Part shown: piece by piece, positions 7,334-16,173 of the stretch
How the letters are laid out: each line of letters begins with the position of its first letter
Numbering within the stretch: position 1 is the first letter of the stretch
Origin: JBDTSW01 sp963807385
GTDB taxonomy: Bacteria > Actinomycetota > Thermoleophilia > Solirubrobacterales > 70-9
Direction: 5' to 3'
Assembly (NCBI GenBank): GCA_963807385.1
Contig: CAWEBQ010000002.1
Span: forward strand, 248,001-312,000
Length of the DNA stretch: 64,000 bases
Notes under the pieces: model-generated
The model's database searches: none
Seen by the model: the letters and a program-made list of their open reading frames with translations, nothing else
What the model was told of the DNA's origin: nothing
Position numbers and translations under genes: made by a program

Positions 7334-8746
7334 TCAGCTCAGGTAGCGCAGCGCCGAACACGCCGCGTTGTACCCGTTCATGCCGTGGACGCCGGCGCCC
7401 GGCGGCGTCGCCGCAGAGCAGATGTAGACCCCCGGGATGCCCGTGGAATACGGGTCGAGCGCCAGGCGTGGGCGCAGCACGGTCTGCACCGGCGAGTTGG
7501 CTCCCGTGACGATGTCCCCGCCGACATAGTTCGCGTTATCGGCGGCGAACTCGGCCGGGGTGCGGACCGCGGTGGCGACGATGCGCTCACGCAGGCCGGG
7601 TGCGAAGCGCTCGATCTGGGCGATGACCGCGTCGGTGAGGTCGCCCTCGTACCCGTTCGGCACGTGGGCGTAGGACCAGACGGGATGGATGTCCCCATTC
7701 GAGCGGTCCGGGTCCGCGAGGTACTGCTGGCCGACGAGCACGAAGGGGCGGTCGGGCATGCGGCCCCGGTTGACGTCGCGCTCCGCCGCGATGACCTCCT
7801 CGAGCGGGCCGCCCGCGTGCACGGTCCCAGCCCGGCGGCAGTCCTCATTCGCCCAGGGCACGCCACCCTCGACCGCCAGGTCCACCTTGTAGGCCGCCGG
7901 ACCGTGGCGGTAGCTCCCGTAGGCCCGTCGAACGCGTGAGGGCAGGCGGTCGCCAGCCACTGCGACCACGCCCGAGGGCGCGAGGTCGAGGATCACGGCG
8001 TCGGGCCCGTCGAGCTCGTCGAGCGATGCCACGCGCCGCCCCGTCTCGATCAGGCCTCCCCGCTCGGTGACGTAGGCGGCGAGCGCGTTCGTGATCGAAC
8101 GCGAACCCCCGCGTGCGACCGCCCACCCCCACGTGTGACATGCACAGATCAGGGCTACGCCAACCGAAGAGCTCATCGGCTGCGTGAGCGGGGCGATCGA
8201 GTGCGCGGCGACCCCGGCGAACAGCGCCCGTGCCTGCGGCGTGCTCCAGCGCTTGGCCAGAAGGCTCGCCGGCGTCGCGGCCGGCACCCCGAACCGCACG
8301 AGGCTGAGCGGATGGCGCGGCAGGCGAAGGACCGGGCGCATCAGATCCTCGCTCAGCTCTTCGAACGCCGCCGACGGCCTACCGAACATCCCCCGCCAAC
8401 GCCTCCCGTCGTCCCCGAGCGCCTCCACCGTCGCTTCGATCGAGCGCAGCATCACCCCGGCGCTGCCGTCGTCGAGCGGGTGGGCGAGGTCCAGCTCGGG
8501 CCAGCGCCACTCGAGCCCGTAGCGCTCGAGCTCCAGCGAGCGCAGGAACGGCGATCCGACCGCCATCGGGTGGACCGCCGAGCAGACGTCGTGGAGGACG
8601 CCCGGCAGCGTCAGCTCCTCGGTGCGGGTGCCTCCTCCGATCGTCTCGGCCGCCTCGACCACGCAAACGCTCACGCCCTCGCGGGCGAGCGCTGCGGCCG
8701 CGGCGAGCCCGTTCGGGCCCGCCCCCACTATTACCGCGTCGCTCAA
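7334..8746 (-). CDS. NAD(P)/FAD-dependent oxidoreductase, phytoene desaturase-like
   Basis: A 470-residue flavoprotein of the CrtI-like amine-oxidase superfamily. The dinucleotide-binding motif AVIVGAGPNGLAAA begins at residue 4, with VCVVEAAETIGGGTRTEE after it, and the C-terminal FAD motif is GVYICSAATPPGAGVHGMNGYNAA. I chose TTG at 8746 because it places the FAD motif at the usual distance from the N-terminus and overlaps the TGA of the upstream gene (TTGA), matching the coupling used throughout this window. The frame is open further upstream, but inside the neighbour. Substrate unknown, perhaps a polyunsaturated lipid or carotenoid-like molecule. Confidence 0.85.
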   Translation of the reverse strand: MSDAVIVGAGPNGLAAAAALAREGVSVCVVEAAETIGGGTRTEELTLPGVLHDVCSAVHPMAVGSPFLRSLELERYGLEWRWPELDLAHPLDDGSAGVMLRSIEATVEALGDDGRRWRGMFGRPSAAFEELSEDLMRPVLRLPRHPLSLVRFGVPAATPASLLAKRWSTPQARALFAGVAAHSIAPLTQPMSSSVGVALICACHTWGWAVARGGSRSITNALAAYVTERGGLIETGRRVASLDELDGPDAVILDLAPSGVVAVAGDRLPSRVRRAYGSYRHGPAAYKVDLAVEGGVPWANEDCRRAGTVHAGGPLEEVIAAERDVNRGRMPDRPFVLVGQQYLADPDRSNGDIHPVWSYAHVPNGYEGDLTDAVIAQIERFAPGLRERIVATAVRTPAEFAADNANYVGGDIVTGANSPVQTVLRPRLALDPYSTGIPGVYICSAATPPGAGVHGMNGYNAACSALRYLS

Positions 8747-10498
8747 GGGGCCCGGGCGGCGCCGGCCCGGAGCGGTGCGGAGCGGGTCACCTCGGCCGGG
8801 AAGTCCCAGCGCTCCTCCAGCCACGGCCCGCGCGCGACCATGTCGGCGACGTTCACGAATCCCTCCTCGAGCAGGCCGTCCGCCGCATCGAAGATCCGGT
8901 AGCGCTGGCGCTGAACATGCGCCGGCTGGGACTCCAGGGTGATGATCCGCACCTCGCCCGGCTCGAAATGGCAGCGCTCCTGGACGGCCTCCAGAAGCTG
9001 CTCGTTGTGGAAGTGGCCGTCACCGAAGTTCCAGCCGTTCACCACGTTGGAGATCAGCTCGCCCTCGCGCACGTGCCAAGCCTCGACGTCGTCGACGGCG
9101 TGCGGCAGCAGTCCCGTCAGCGCCCGTCCGTGGCTGTGCATTGCCCGGAACGCCAGACCCTTGTTGAGCAGGAGCTCGGCCGTCTCCCGGTCGTAGACGT
9201 TCGCGAGCTGTTCGGGCACGATCCGGGCGGCCTTCTTGATCGTGGCGTCGAGCTTCTCCTCCGAGCCCGACTCCTTGTTGAACAGCCAGACGCTGGTCGC
9301 CCAGTTCCCGGCGTAGTAGCGCATCGAGGGCAGGAACGAGATCCACTCCGGCTTGAGGTTGCCGAGCACGGGGATGAAGACCCCGAAGAAGAGGAGCCCC
9401 GCGATGAGCAGCGGCTGGTCCAGCGTCGAGAACGGGACGTCCCCGTACTGCCCGAAGAGGAAGAGCAGGCCGAAGATCATGAACAGGTTCCACTCCAGCG
9501 GCACCGCCAGCGGGAGCGTCGAGGTGATGTGGATGTGGAAGATGACCATCCCGATCACCGCCAGCGTCCCGATCGTCCCTCCGCTGCGTGACCAGCAGCA
9601 GGAACGGGAGGCCGAACTCCATCACCGTGCCCATATGGGCCGCGAACGCCGCCTTCCTGGAGGGTCGGAGGTCCTCCATGCTGTTGTAGAGCTCCGCCTT
9701 GGCCTTCCGCGAGCGGTTCCAGGGGGTGTTGGAGATCATCACCGAGACGACGAACGGGAAGTGGCGGTTCAGCTTCGACGCCGCTGCGCCCCACCAGATG
9801 CAGACGAAGGCGATCTGCCAGCCGACGATGAAGTTCTCGACCGGGAACAGGGAGACCAGGAGCATCAGGCCATAGACCTCGGTGCGCGCCCCGAGAAAGG
9901 ACACCTTGTCGCGCAGGCCGAGCAGCGCCAGCACGGCCAGCAGAGCGCCGACGATCGCCGGGTCCAGCCGGCCGGCGCCCAGGCCGGCTACGGCTTCGCC
10001 GTTCGAGAGCAGGAGGATGAATCCGACGACGAGCACGCCGGCGTAGAGCCCGACATCGAGGATCGTCCTCGTCGTCCCCCTTGTGAGGGGCACCCTGTCG
10101 GGCCACGGGGGCAGGCGCACGGTGCCGGGACGCAGCCAGTAAAGGACGCTGCCGATCATCGGCTGGAACCGGAACGTCAGCGGCATCGAGCCGCACCCGA
10201 GCCCGAGGATCTCCCACAGGAGCGTCCACACCGCCAGCTTCTGGAAAACGATTGGCTCGGTCCACCAGTCCGAGAAGTCCCCGAGCCCCCCGAGTCCGGC
10301 AGTGGTCGCCGAGATCGTGAGCGCGGCGCCCACCGAGAAGACCACAAGCTTTACGGCGTAGAGCAGGTAGACGGCGGTCGGGGTGCCGAATCCGTTGATC
10401 GCCCAGTCCTGCGCCAGCGGTTTGATTCGGGCGAGGTGGGGCTTGACCTTCCACTCGTCCACGTCGAACGGAGGCGGGGTGGGGGTGAGGAAGCCCAT
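8743..10498 (-). pseudogene. DUF3556-type membrane protein, split by a one-base frameshift
   Basis: The front part (about 300 residues, from ATG 10498) has some six to eight membrane helices and reads well to FGLPFLLLVTQ near 9590. The matching continuation GTIGTLAVIGMVIFHIHI is in the next frame and runs to 8743. The total length, 1756 nt, is one base over a multiple of three, so a single extra base around 9575-9600 explains the break. Rejoined, the protein has about 584 residues, typical for actinobacterial DUF3556 proteins. Its stop overlaps the TTG start of the FAD oxidoreductase, so the two genes form an operon. Sequence error and true inactivation cannot be told apart here. Confidence 0.75.
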
Positions 10499-10636
10499 CC
10501 GCGTCCAACCCTATCGCCCACGCTCCGGGAGGTTTACTCCGCGCCGGTGATGAAGGGATCATGAAAGCCCCCGGTGTCGTTTCATGCGGCTTTCACGATG
10601 GCGCGGGAAGGTGCGCGAAACGACGAAGGAGCATCA

Positions 10637-11449
10637 ATGTTGGATCTCAGCAAGACCAGGATCGCCACCGTCCTCCTCGGGACCGGATCAGCCCTCGCCC
10701 TCTCCGCATGCGGCGGCGGCGAGACCTCGACCACCACCGTCACCGGCGCCGCTGCTGACGGCGGAGCTCAAGGTCAGGAGTTCGGGCTGCCGCAGGGAAG
10801 CGAGCCGGTGGAGCTCGACCCGGCGGAGTTCACCACCGAGATCGACAACCCCTACTGGCCGATGCGGCCGGGGAGCAAGTGGGTCTACCAGGCGTCTGAC
10901 ACCGAGGGTGGCGCGGAGAAGGTCGTGGTAGAGGTCACCGACGAGACCAAGACGATCGCCAACGGCGTCGAGGCCACAGTAGTCCGGGACACGGTCAGCG
11001 ACCCGAAGACGGGCGAGCCGGTCGAGGTCACCGACGACTGGTACGCCCAGGACACGGCGGGGAGCATCTGGTACCTCGGCGAGGAGACCGCTGAGTACAA
11101 GAACGGCAAGGTCGCTAACCGCTCCGGGTCGTTCGAGGCAGGAGTCGATGGCGCCGAGGCTGGGATCGCCGTCCCGGCGAACCCCGAGCCCGGGATGGAG
11201 TACCGGCAGGAGTACTACAAGGGCGAGGCCGAGGACCAGGCCGCGGTCGTCAGCGTCGGCGGCGAGCAGGTCGAGGTGCCGTTCGGCTTCTACGACGAGG
11301 ACATCCTAATGACGCGCGACCTCGTCCCGACCGAGCCGAAGGTCCAGGAGCTGAAGCTCTACGCGCCCGGGGTCGGCCTGGTGCTGGCCGTCCATCTCGA
11401 CGGCGCGGGCGGCCGCGAGGAGCTCATCAGCTATTCGCCCGGTTCCTGA
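10637..11449 (+). CDS. Secreted lipoprotein of unknown function
   Basis: A 270-residue lipoprotein. The signal peptide (KTRIATVLLGTGSALA) ends in lipobox LSAC followed by GGGETS, so the mature protein is anchored by a lipidated cysteine on the outer face. The mature part is acidic and beta-rich (IDNPYWPMRPGSKWVYQASD...), with no recognised domain. ATG 10637 is chosen because it has a GAAGGAG ribosome site 6 nt upstream and puts the signal at the N-terminus; the longer open frame does neither. Upstream is an inverted repeat TGAAAGCC (10562-10569) / GGCTTTCA (10588-10595), a possible operator. Confidence 0.8.
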   Translation: MLDLSKTRIATVLLGTGSALALSACGGGETSTTTVTGAAADGGAQGQEFGLPQGSEPVELDPAEFTTEIDNPYWPMRPGSKWVYQASDTEGGAEKVVVEVTDETKTIANGVEATVVRDTVSDPKTGEPVEVTDDWYAQDTAGSIWYLGEETAEYKNGKVANRSGSFEAGVDGAEAGIAVPANPEPGMEYRQEYYKGEAEDQAAVVSVGGEQVEVPFGFYDEDILMTRDLVPTEPKVQELKLYAPGVGLVLAVHLDGAGGREELISYSPGS

Positions 11450-11470
11450 TCACTCCCCGCCGAAGCGCCC

Positions 11471-11507
11471 CGCACGAATCGCGGCCCGAGCGGCCGCGAT
11501 TCGTGCG
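11471..11507. terminator. Bidirectional hairpin between convergent genes
   Basis: A perfect 16-bp stem, CGCACGAATCGCGGCC (11471-11486) and GGCCGCGATTCGTGCG (11492-11507), with a 5-nt loop. It sits between the convergent lipoprotein and RDD genes. There is no long T-run, as is common in GC-rich actinobacteria. Confidence 0.75.
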
Positions 11508-11517
11508 ACAGGCGTGG

Positions 11518-12483
11518 CTACGTCCGATGGGGCACGGCGCTCGCCGTGCCGACCTGCGGCCTGACCCGGCCCAACTCGTTGTGAGGCGGCAGATAGAGAA
11601 CCTCGGTCTGGGCAAAGCGGTCCGCATAGGTCAGGCGCTTCTCGCCGAACAGGGCGATCCAGAAGCCGAGGCCGAGGGGGATCGCGCCCAGCAAGCCGCC
11701 CAGCAGCCGGCGAGTCGCGCGGCGAAAGCCCAGGCGAGGCCCGTCCGGGCCGTTCAGCCGGACGTCGAGGAAGCGCATGCCCGGGGTCTCCCCCGACAGG
11801 GCCCAGAAGCCGATCAGGTAGACGCTGGTAATCCCGGCCCACGCCACGGTGCCGACGACCAGTGCCGGGGCGCTGACGCTGCCGCTGGGATCGAAGATCG
11901 CCTGGATCACCAGTGCGATCAAGCCTGACAGCGCGACGAAGAACGCGTTGACGATCACGGCGTCGATGCCGAACGCGAGCGCCCTCGTGAACAGTCCCGC
12001 CTGCTTGGCCTCACCCTCTCGCCGAGGCCGGCGAAGCAATCCGCGGGCCAGTCGCTCGATGAGCCGGTCCGCGCGCCTGACGATGCGGCCGATCTGCGCG
12101 CCGATGTCGTCGATCAGGCCAAAGCCCTGGGCCGCTATCGCCTGCCGGATCTCCGGCGCCTGGGCGATCCGCTCCACCAGCCTCTGGACCTCCTCGCTCG
12201 CAAGCAGCCGCTCCCAGACCCGATCGATCATCTCGCTGTCGATCGCGCGGTTGATCGATCGCTCCACGGCCGCGCTCTCCAGCGCCTGCGCGATGGCCCG
12301 CTCCGCCGCCGGGCTCTCCAGCGCCCTGATCACGGCATCGGCCGCGACGTCCTCGATCGCTCGGTCGATGCCGGTCGCCTCCGCCACCCGCGCACCGCTC
12401 CGGGCCCCGGCCCCGAGCAATCGCCCGAGGAGCGGCTCGCGCCGTGTCGGCGGGGGGTCGGGCGGTTGCGGGGCTTCCGCCAT
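11518..12483 (-). CDS. RDD family membrane protein
   Basis: A 321-residue protein. Residues ~1-175 are a Pro-rich start and a long alpha-helical region with repeated RAIE/ERAI units (likely coiled coil). Residues ~180-300 are an RDD domain with three membrane helices: FGIDAVIVNAFFVALSGLIAL, the PALVVGTVAWAGITSVYLIGFW stretch and RLLGGLLGAIPLGLGFWIALF, including the hallmark GETPGMRFLDVR. The start at 12483 is the ATG closest to the first family-like residues. Function of the RDD domain is unknown, with transport or stress links proposed for some members. Confidence 0.8.
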   Translation of the reverse strand: MAEAPQPPDPPPTRREPLLGRLLGAGARSGARVAEATGIDRAIEDVAADAVIRALESPAAERAIAQALESAAVERSINRAIDSEMIDRVWERLLASEEVQRLVERIAQAPEIRQAIAAQGFGLIDDIGAQIGRIVRRADRLIERLARGLLRRPRREGEAKQAGLFTRALAFGIDAVIVNAFFVALSGLIALVIQAIFDPSGSVSAPALVVGTVAWAGITSVYLIGFWALSGETPGMRFLDVRLNGPDGPRLGFRRATRRLLGGLLGAIPLGLGFWIALFGEKRLTYADRFAQTEVLYLPPHNELGRVRPQVGTASAVPHRT

Positions 12484-12671
12484 CGGGCGCCACGATACGG
12501 CGGGCGCAAGACGGGTTCGCGACGTCGTACGAACGTGCTGGCCGGAGCGGACGCCGGTAGCGCCGATGGCCGGACGGCGGGGGCTGGGACCAGGCCGCTC
12601 GTACAACGGGCGCCTCCGCGGGCGGATTTCGGCTAGGTTCTTCGAGCCCACGGGAGCTTCGGGAGGAACAA

Positions 12672-13055
12672 GTGGATGTCAGCCAGCTGAAGACCGTCGA
12701 ACTATTCGCCGAGGTGCCGGAGGATGCCCTCGCCAAGATCGCCCCGTTTACGGAGGTGGATGAGTTCGCCGAGGGCAGGGAGGTCCTGAAGGAGGGCGGC
12801 TTCGCCAACGACTTCTACGTGATCACGGACGGGACGGCCAAGGTCGAGCGCGAGGGCGAGCACCTGGCCGACCTCGGGCCGGGCGACGTCTTCGGCGAGC
12901 AGGCCCTGTTGGAGAAGCAGCAGCGCTCCGCGACGGTCACCGCCACCGGAACGCTCCGCGTGATCAAGATCGAGCACTGGGAGCTGAGCCGGATGAAGAA
13001 GGCCATGCCCGAGGTCGTCGACCAGCTCCAGCGCACGGTCGCCGAGCGCTCCTAG
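12672..13055 (+). CDS. Stand-alone cyclic nucleotide-binding domain protein
   Basis: A 127-residue protein that is only a CRP-type cNMP-binding beta-roll plus C-helix. The phosphate-binding cassette is FGEQALLEKQQRSATVTA, where the usual Glu (FGE) and Arg (QRSA) are both present, so it may bind cAMP or a related nucleotide. There is no DNA-binding domain. GTG 12672 has a GGAGGAAC ribosome site. The gene lies directly upstream of the cobalamin riboswitch, transcribed in the same direction, with no visible link to it. Confidence 0.85.
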   Translation: MDVSQLKTVELFAEVPEDALAKIAPFTEVDEFAEGREVLKEGGFANDFYVITDGTAKVEREGEHLADLGPGDVFGEQALLEKQQRSATVTATGTLRVIKIEHWELSRMKKAMPEVVDQLQRTVAERS

Positions 13056-13100
13056 CTTCACAACCGCTTTTCATTCGGGGATAGACTGGCCGCGACATAC

Positions 13101-13252
13101 GGTCGGTGGTCGAGGGAAGTCCGGTGCAAGGCCGGCGCGGTCCCGCCACTGTGACCGGGCGATGACCGTCGCATCCGCCACTGAGGGAGCCTCGAGCGCC
13201 CTTGGGAAGGCGTGACGTGAAGCCCGGAAGCCAGGAGACCTGACCTCCGGCC
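13101..13252 (+). promoter_or_regulatory. Cobalamin (B12) riboswitch
   Basis: The segment has the marks of an adenosylcobalamin-class aptamer: P1 strands GGTCGG (13101-13106) and CCGGCC (13247-13252), the core GGGAAGTCCGGTGCAAGGCC followed by CGGCGCGGTCCCGCCACTGT, and the B12 box AGCCAGGAGACCTGAC at 13229-13244. Downstream, TCCCT and AGGGG around 13287-13301 can pair and would hide the ribosome site of the next gene, suggesting translational control. It indicates that the following operon is repressed by cobalamin. Confidence 0.95.
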
Positions 13253-13310
13253 AGCCAATTTCGTTCCGCCGCCGGCGGGGCACGATCCCTCGAGGAAGGG
13301 GTGGCTTTGA

Positions 13311-14336
13311 ATGCCTGACCGTTTCATCCGCGCCCGCTTGGCGCTCGTCCTCGCCGTAGTCTCCGCGGCGCTTATCCCGGCGGTCGCGCAGGCGGCCGAC
13401 GACGTCGTCGCGGAGCTCCGCGTGATCGGCCCCGGCGGACCGCTCGAGTCCGGCACCTGGTACGTGACGAACACGGAGCGGATCAGGACGGACCGGGCGC
13501 GCTATTGCCTTGGTCGCGGGAGGGCGGCAGCGGCGACCGCGTGCGCTGTCGCCGGCCCACGGCGATGGGGCTCATCGAGACCGCGGGCGACGTGAACCGC
13601 CGGATCGTCAACCCGCTGTCGACGACGGACGAGTTCGGGTTCGGGCCTCGGGCTCTGCGGCATCGGCGACGTAATCGCCGGTCCAGCAGCAACTTCTGGA
13701 ACCTCGACGGTGAACCACCAGGCGGCCCAGGTCGGCGGTGATCAGCGACGGTCACCGACGGCGATCAGGTGCTTTGGAAGCTGACCGACTTCACCGAGCC
13801 CGACCGGTCGGAGCTTCAGCTCACCGCATCGCCGGGCAGCGACGCCCGGAGCACGATCGCGGTGAGTGTGGTGCGCTGGGTCTGCTCGACGACCTCCGCC
13901 GACCGATCCGATCTGCACCTCGCGACCCGCCGAGGGGGCGATCGTCTCCGGCGGCGACGCGCCGGCGCCGACGAACGTCAACGGATCAGCCACGGTCTCG
14001 CTGGCGAACCCGGGCGACTACACGCTGCGGGCGGCGCGCGCGGGCGACCTCGACTCCAACCTGCAGGACGTGTGCGTGAGCGCGACCGCCGGCGAATGCC
14101 CGTCTGACATAACCCCGCGCGGACGTACGATCGTCGGACGCAAGGTGGCCGACGAGTTCACGGCTACGCCCGGATGGGACGTCGTCAGGTCCAAGGGCGG
14201 CGACGACCGGATCAACTTAGGCACCGGGACCGATCGCGTCAACTGCGGCGGCGGCCGTGATCGCATCCGGATCGATCTGGGCGACGGCGACCGGATCGCG
14301 AGGAACTGCGAGAAGGTCAAGCCGCTTTCCGGATGA
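13311..14336 (+). pseudogene. Secreted DUF4430-like protein with calcium-binding-type tail, reading frame broken several times
   Basis: ATG 13311 begins a clean Sec signal peptide (LALVLAVVSAALIPAVAQA) and mature start DDVVAELRVIG. Homologous-looking sequence then alternates between frames: frame of the ATG to ~13500, the +2 frame ~13505-13645, ATG frame 13650-13680, +2 at 13685-13700, ATG frame 13707-13740, +2 ~13745-13900, ATG frame again to 14336. Pieces such as SNFWNL, VNHQAAQVGGD and DGDQVLW are DUF4430-like; the tail GGDDRINLGTGTDRV is RTX/GGxGxD-like. The total length is a multiple of three and the stop overlaps the next start (ATGA), so the gene may be intact in life and damaged by sequence error. 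Confidence 0.7.
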
Positions 14337-15268
14337 TGCGGTCCGGCGCGCTCGGCTTCGCGGCGGCGGCGGCGCTTGCGCCGGCCGCCGTTGCAGGGTG
14401 CGGCGTCGGCGAGGGCGGGTCCGCCCCCGGCGAGGCCGAGCTGCGCGTCACCCGCGACTACGGGGCCGAGCTGCTCGTGGAGGCGCCCGTCCCCGACCCT
14501 TCGCGAAGCGAGACGGTCATGCGCGCGCTGGACGCCGAGGCGGAGGTCGAGACGAGGTTCGGCGGCGGCTTCGTGCAGTCGATCAACGGGATCGCAGGGG
14601 GCACGCAGGAGGGCCGGAAGCTCGACTGGTTCCTCTACATGAACGGCGTCGAGTCGCCGATCGGGGCCGCGGAGGTGCCCGTCGCGCCCGGGGACCGGAT
14701 CTGGTGGGATCACCGCGACTGGACCGACGTGATGCGCGTGCCCGCGGTGGTTGGCTCGTTCCCGGAGCCGCTCGCGCAGGCCTCGGCCGCAAAGCCCGAG
14801 CCGGTTGGCCTCGAGTGCGTGAAAGCGCAGCGCGCATGCGCGGCCGCCGCCGAGCGGCTCGAAGCGGCGAAGGTGGAGTTCACGCACGTGGGCTCCGGCG
14901 ACGGCACGGGGGGACCGCGCCTGCTCGTCGGGCTCTGGGAGGAGATGCGCGACGACGAAACGGCGGGGCTGCTCGAGGATGGGCCTGCGGCGAGCGGGGT
15001 CTTCGCGCGACCCGTCAAGGCCCACGCATCGTGGCGCCTGGAACTTTTCGGGAGGGCCACCGACGTGACCGGCGCGGAACGCCATGCCGGGCTGGTAGCC
15101 GCGCTGCGCCCCGGGGAGGACCCACCGGTCTGGGTCGTGGCCGGCATGGATGGCCGTGGGCTGGAAAGCGCCGTCGCCGCGCTCGACGAGGACACGCTGA
15201 GCGGGCGCTACGCGGTCGCCGTCGCGCCCGGCGAAACGGTCGGATTGCCGCGGGAGCCATCCGGGTGA
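14333..15268 (+). CDS. DUF4430 (transcobalamin C-terminal-like) lipoprotein
   Basis: A 311-residue lipoprotein: signal GALGFAAAAALAPAAV with lipobox VAGC. Residues ~38-130 are a DUF4430 domain, with the diagnostic LDWFLYMNGVESPIGAAEVPV then VAPGDRIWWDHRDW. This domain corresponds to the beta domain of animal transcobalamin and intrinsic factor. Residues ~150-311 are an additional alpha/beta region of no recognised family. Under B12 riboswitch control and coupled to the ECF transporter genes, it probably captures cobalamin (or a corrinoid) outside the membrane. ATG 14333 overlaps the previous stop and its own stop overlaps the ecfT start (GTGA). Confidence 0.85.
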   Translation: MMRSGALGFAAAAALAPAAVAGCGVGEGGSAPGEAELRVTRDYGAELLVEAPVPDPSRSETVMRALDAEAEVETRFGGGFVQSINGIAGGTQEGRKLDWFLYMNGVESPIGAAEVPVAPGDRIWWDHRDWTDVMRVPAVVGSFPEPLAQASAAKPEPVGLECVKAQRACAAAAERLEAAKVEFTHVGSGDGTGGPRLLVGLWEEMRDDETAGLLEDGPAASGVFARPVKAHASWRLELFGRATDVTGAERHAGLVAALRPGEDPPVWVVAGMDGRGLESAVAALDEDTLSGRYAVAVAPGETVGLPREPSG

Positions 15269-16173
15269 GGTCGGCTCTTGCCTACTCGCCCCGGCCGGGC
15301 CCGCTGCGAGACGCGAGCGCAGGCTCCGCGTGCATCTACCTCGGCTCGCTCGCGGCCGTGGCGCTCGCGAGCTCCAACCCGCTGATCCTCGCCGGCGCGG
15401 CCGTGGCCGTGGTGGTGGCCGGCGTCGCCTCCCAGACGAAGCGGGCCCTGATCGCCTCGGCCCGGTACGGGCTGCTGCTGGCGGCCGCCTTCATCATCGT
15501 CAACGCGCTCGCCGCGCAACGCGGCGAGACGATCCTCCTCCGGGGCTGGGACCTACCCATCCTCGGTCGCCTCGACGTCAGCGCCGAGGCCCTCGTCGAG
15601 GGCGGCGTCCTGGCGGCGCGCGTCGTCGTGGTCCTGATGGCCTTCGCGGTGCTCTCCGCGAGCGTGGATCCCGACCGGCTGCTGCGGATGCTGCGCCCGC
15701 TCGCGCGCCGCTCCGCGCTCACCGCCACGCTGATCGCGCGGCTGGTGCCGCTGGCGGCTCGGGACCACGCCCGCGTCCGAGAGGCGGCCAAGCTTCGCGG
15801 TCCGGTCGCGGCTCCGGTGGGCCCCGCCGGCGTGCTGCGCCGGCTCGTCGCCGGGGCTCTCGACCGCGCCGCCGACGTCGCGGCCACGCTCGAGCTCCGC
15901 GGCTATGCCGCAGGCCCGCCGCGGCGGGCCGCCCAGCCCAGGGCCGGGCGCAGGTCCTGGCGCTTCGCTGCGGTAGGGGCGACGATCGTGGCTCTGGGCG
16001 CGTACGCGATCGTCTCCGGGGCCGCCGGCTTCAGCTCCTATCCCACGGTCGTCATGGAGTCCGGGCCCGCGACCCTGGCCGTGGCGGTGGCGCTCCCGCT
16101 GCTCGCCGCGCTTCCGTTCGCTCGCGCTCCGCGGCTCGGTCCGAGGACCGCGGCGGGGGTGGCCCGTGGCTGA
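15265..16173 (+). CDS. ecfT: ECF transporter transmembrane component EcfT
   Basis: A 302-residue membrane protein with about six hydrophobic segments. It carries the two cytoplasmic EcfT coupling motifs, AAKLRG (~residue 174) and TLELRGYA (~residue 212), which insert into the ATPase grooves. Start GTG 15265 overlaps the DUF4430 lipoprotein stop by 4 nt; the stop overlaps the ATPase start by 8 nt. It links the fused ATPase to the S-component encoded two genes downstream, as a dedicated (group I) ECF module. Confidence 0.88.
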   Translation: MRSALAYSPRPGPLRDASAGSACIYLGSLAAVALASSNPLILAGAAVAVVVAGVASQTKRALIASARYGLLLAAAFIIVNALAAQRGETILLRGWDLPILGRLDVSAEALVEGGVLAARVVVVLMAFAVLSASVDPDRLLRMLRPLARRSALTATLIARLVPLAARDHARVREAAKLRGPVAAPVGPAGVLRRLVAGALDRAADVAATLELRGYAAGPPRRAAQPRAGRRSWRFAAVGATIVALGAYAIVSGAAGFSSYPTVVMESGPATLAVAVALPLLAALPFARAPRLGPRTAAGVARG

